This document shows positions 63,040-64,000 of a stretch of 64,000 nt of DNA, piece by piece (positions within the stretch are counted from its first letter, which is position 1; every line of letters begins with the position of its first letter). Origin of the DNA: Struthidea cinerea (Eukaryota > Chordata > Aves > Passeriformes > Corcoracidae); contig VZTI01001286.1 in assembly GCA_013397865.1 (NCBI GenBank), positions 247,235-311,234 of the forward strand. The letters run 5' to 3'. A model generated the notes under the pieces. That model was not told the DNA's origin and made no database searches. It saw only the letters and a program-made list of their open reading frames with translations. The position numbers and the translations under genes are program-made.

Positions 63040-63175
63040 CACATTTGTGAGATACTTGTCCACAGAAAAGGTTAATGCTTGTCAAAGCAAGGTAATTGAC
63101 TTCCTCAAGGTCAGAGAGCAAACCTGTGGGAGTGGAAACAAAAGAAGCCATTCACTGCACCTTTGCCATTCTGTG
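63040..63175 (+). repeat. Possible ancient MIR/CORE-SINE-like remnant
   Basis: AAGGTAATTGACTTCCTCAAGGTCAGAGAGCAAACCTGTGGGAGTGGAA resembles the conserved core of MIR-type SINEs (TTAAGTGACTTGCCCAAGGTCACACAGC...). The match is by eye only and covers about 60 bases. Confidence 0.35.
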
Positions 63176-64000
63176 GGTCTGCTCATCAGGCTGTACCCAC
63201 GGCACTGGCCCGGGGTTGTTAAAAGCACTGTACAAAGGTTGCCAGCTGGTCAACTCCCAGTGCTAGAGGTAGAAAGCACTTCCAAATTTAGCCAAAGTAA
63301 TAAAATGTTCCACTTGCGTACTTTGCAATTGTCCTTCATGACTCTGAGTTTATGATGAATATTCTTACGCAAAATGTTCTGTCAACAACTACACCATGCT
63401 CTGGCACTTGGGCATTCTTGCTATCAATTCTGCTACCTCTGTACGAAGACACATTACAGGAAGATTAATATTTTTCTGACTGATAAAGCCTCTTAAGTGT
63501 GAGGCCAGCCTGTTCAGATCCATTACCTACACTGCGCCGAGATGTGCAAGAATTAACCAGTCCTTTTACATGGACCTTGAACAAATTCAAATTCAAAGGC
63601 AGACATAGCTGGGAAAAAAAGTAGCATACTAGCATGGATGAAGTAGAATCAAAGAAAGCTCTTAGTCTAAGAAAGGGGAAGAATAAGGGATGATGGCTGA
63701 TTTGTACTACATGGCAACAGAGAATGGGAGTATTCAGAGAAACTAACCTAAACCTGCTCACGCTAATGAGCAAGGCACTTTTTTTGGCTAAAGGACAGAT
63801 ATAAATTCCTCTCCAGGGTGATCTAGCAGAAATTAAATTTAGCCATCATTATGAAGGAACTAAGGCAGCATAGCTTCCCTTTGAAAATCTTGTCCTTCAC
63901 TTTATCTCTGCTACAGAATTTTATGTCATGGGTTTTTATTAACTTTTTATTAACTTTCTTGGAGTCATGTTTGCGTATTTCCACAAAACTGTCCTTATTT

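Larger units (their letters stand above)
60303..64000. other. Non-coding, one hairpin and a possible MIR trace
   Basis: Poly-T at 62006-62021, perfect hairpin at 62328-62353, MIR-like core near 63090. UFL1, the expected upstream neighbour from mammalian synteny, is not recognisable. Confidence 0.55.

Noticed and set aside
1..64000. CRISPR arrays, operons, prokaryotic origins, phage-like modules
   Set aside because: The sequence is vertebrate nuclear DNA with spliced exons and CR1/SINE repeats. No regular spaced repeats or gene-dense blocks are present.

Overview
This is a stretch of bird nuclear genome, most likely from a songbird (Passeriformes). The DNA is AT-rich and almost entirely non-coding. 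It carries avian CR1 retrotransposon fragments on both strands. A short element at 901-1036 joins a tRNA-Ile-like head to a CR1-like tail, the design of the zebra-finch SINE TguSINE1. The bird assignment is strong. The passerine assignment rests mainly on that one element.

The only gene I can support is a complete coding region for FHL5 (four and a half LIM domains 5, also called ACT) on the minus strand. Five coding exons lie at 52725-52567, 50389-50215, 47987-47818, 45725-45539 and 44325-44174. All four introns are GT-AG with matching phases. The joined frame is 280 residues and keeps every zinc ligand of one half LIM plus four full LIM domains. The coding exon that holds the ATG also has 23 bases of 5' UTR, so at least one non-coding 5' exon lies at higher coordinates, but I could not locate it. 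A polyadenylation signal lies about 190 bases past the stop.

Layout: 1-13017 is intergenic, with the SINE, some simple repeats, one CR1 3' fragment (8855-9447) and a coding-like stretch near 5811-6077. From 13018 to 16395 two CR1 copies lie head to tail, one keeping reverse-transcriptase remnants and the other keeping endonuclease remnants. From 16396 to 40564 the DNA is intergenic, with two further CR1 fragments, an assembly gap at 23010-23029, and a frame-broken coding-like patch on the minus strand (33384-33956). A long-terminal-repeat-like element occupies about 40565-41650. A second gap is at 42642-42678. FHL5 follows at about 43955-52748. The rest (52749-64000) is intergenic or 5' non-coding, with three CR1 fragments.

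In mammals FHL5 sits between UFL1 and GPR63. Neither is recognisable here, so either the intergenic spacers are long or the order differs in this bird. I found no new gene system. The items most worth checking are two unassigned coding-like stretches, the paired CR1 copies, two near-perfect hairpins, and assembly artefacts at both gaps.
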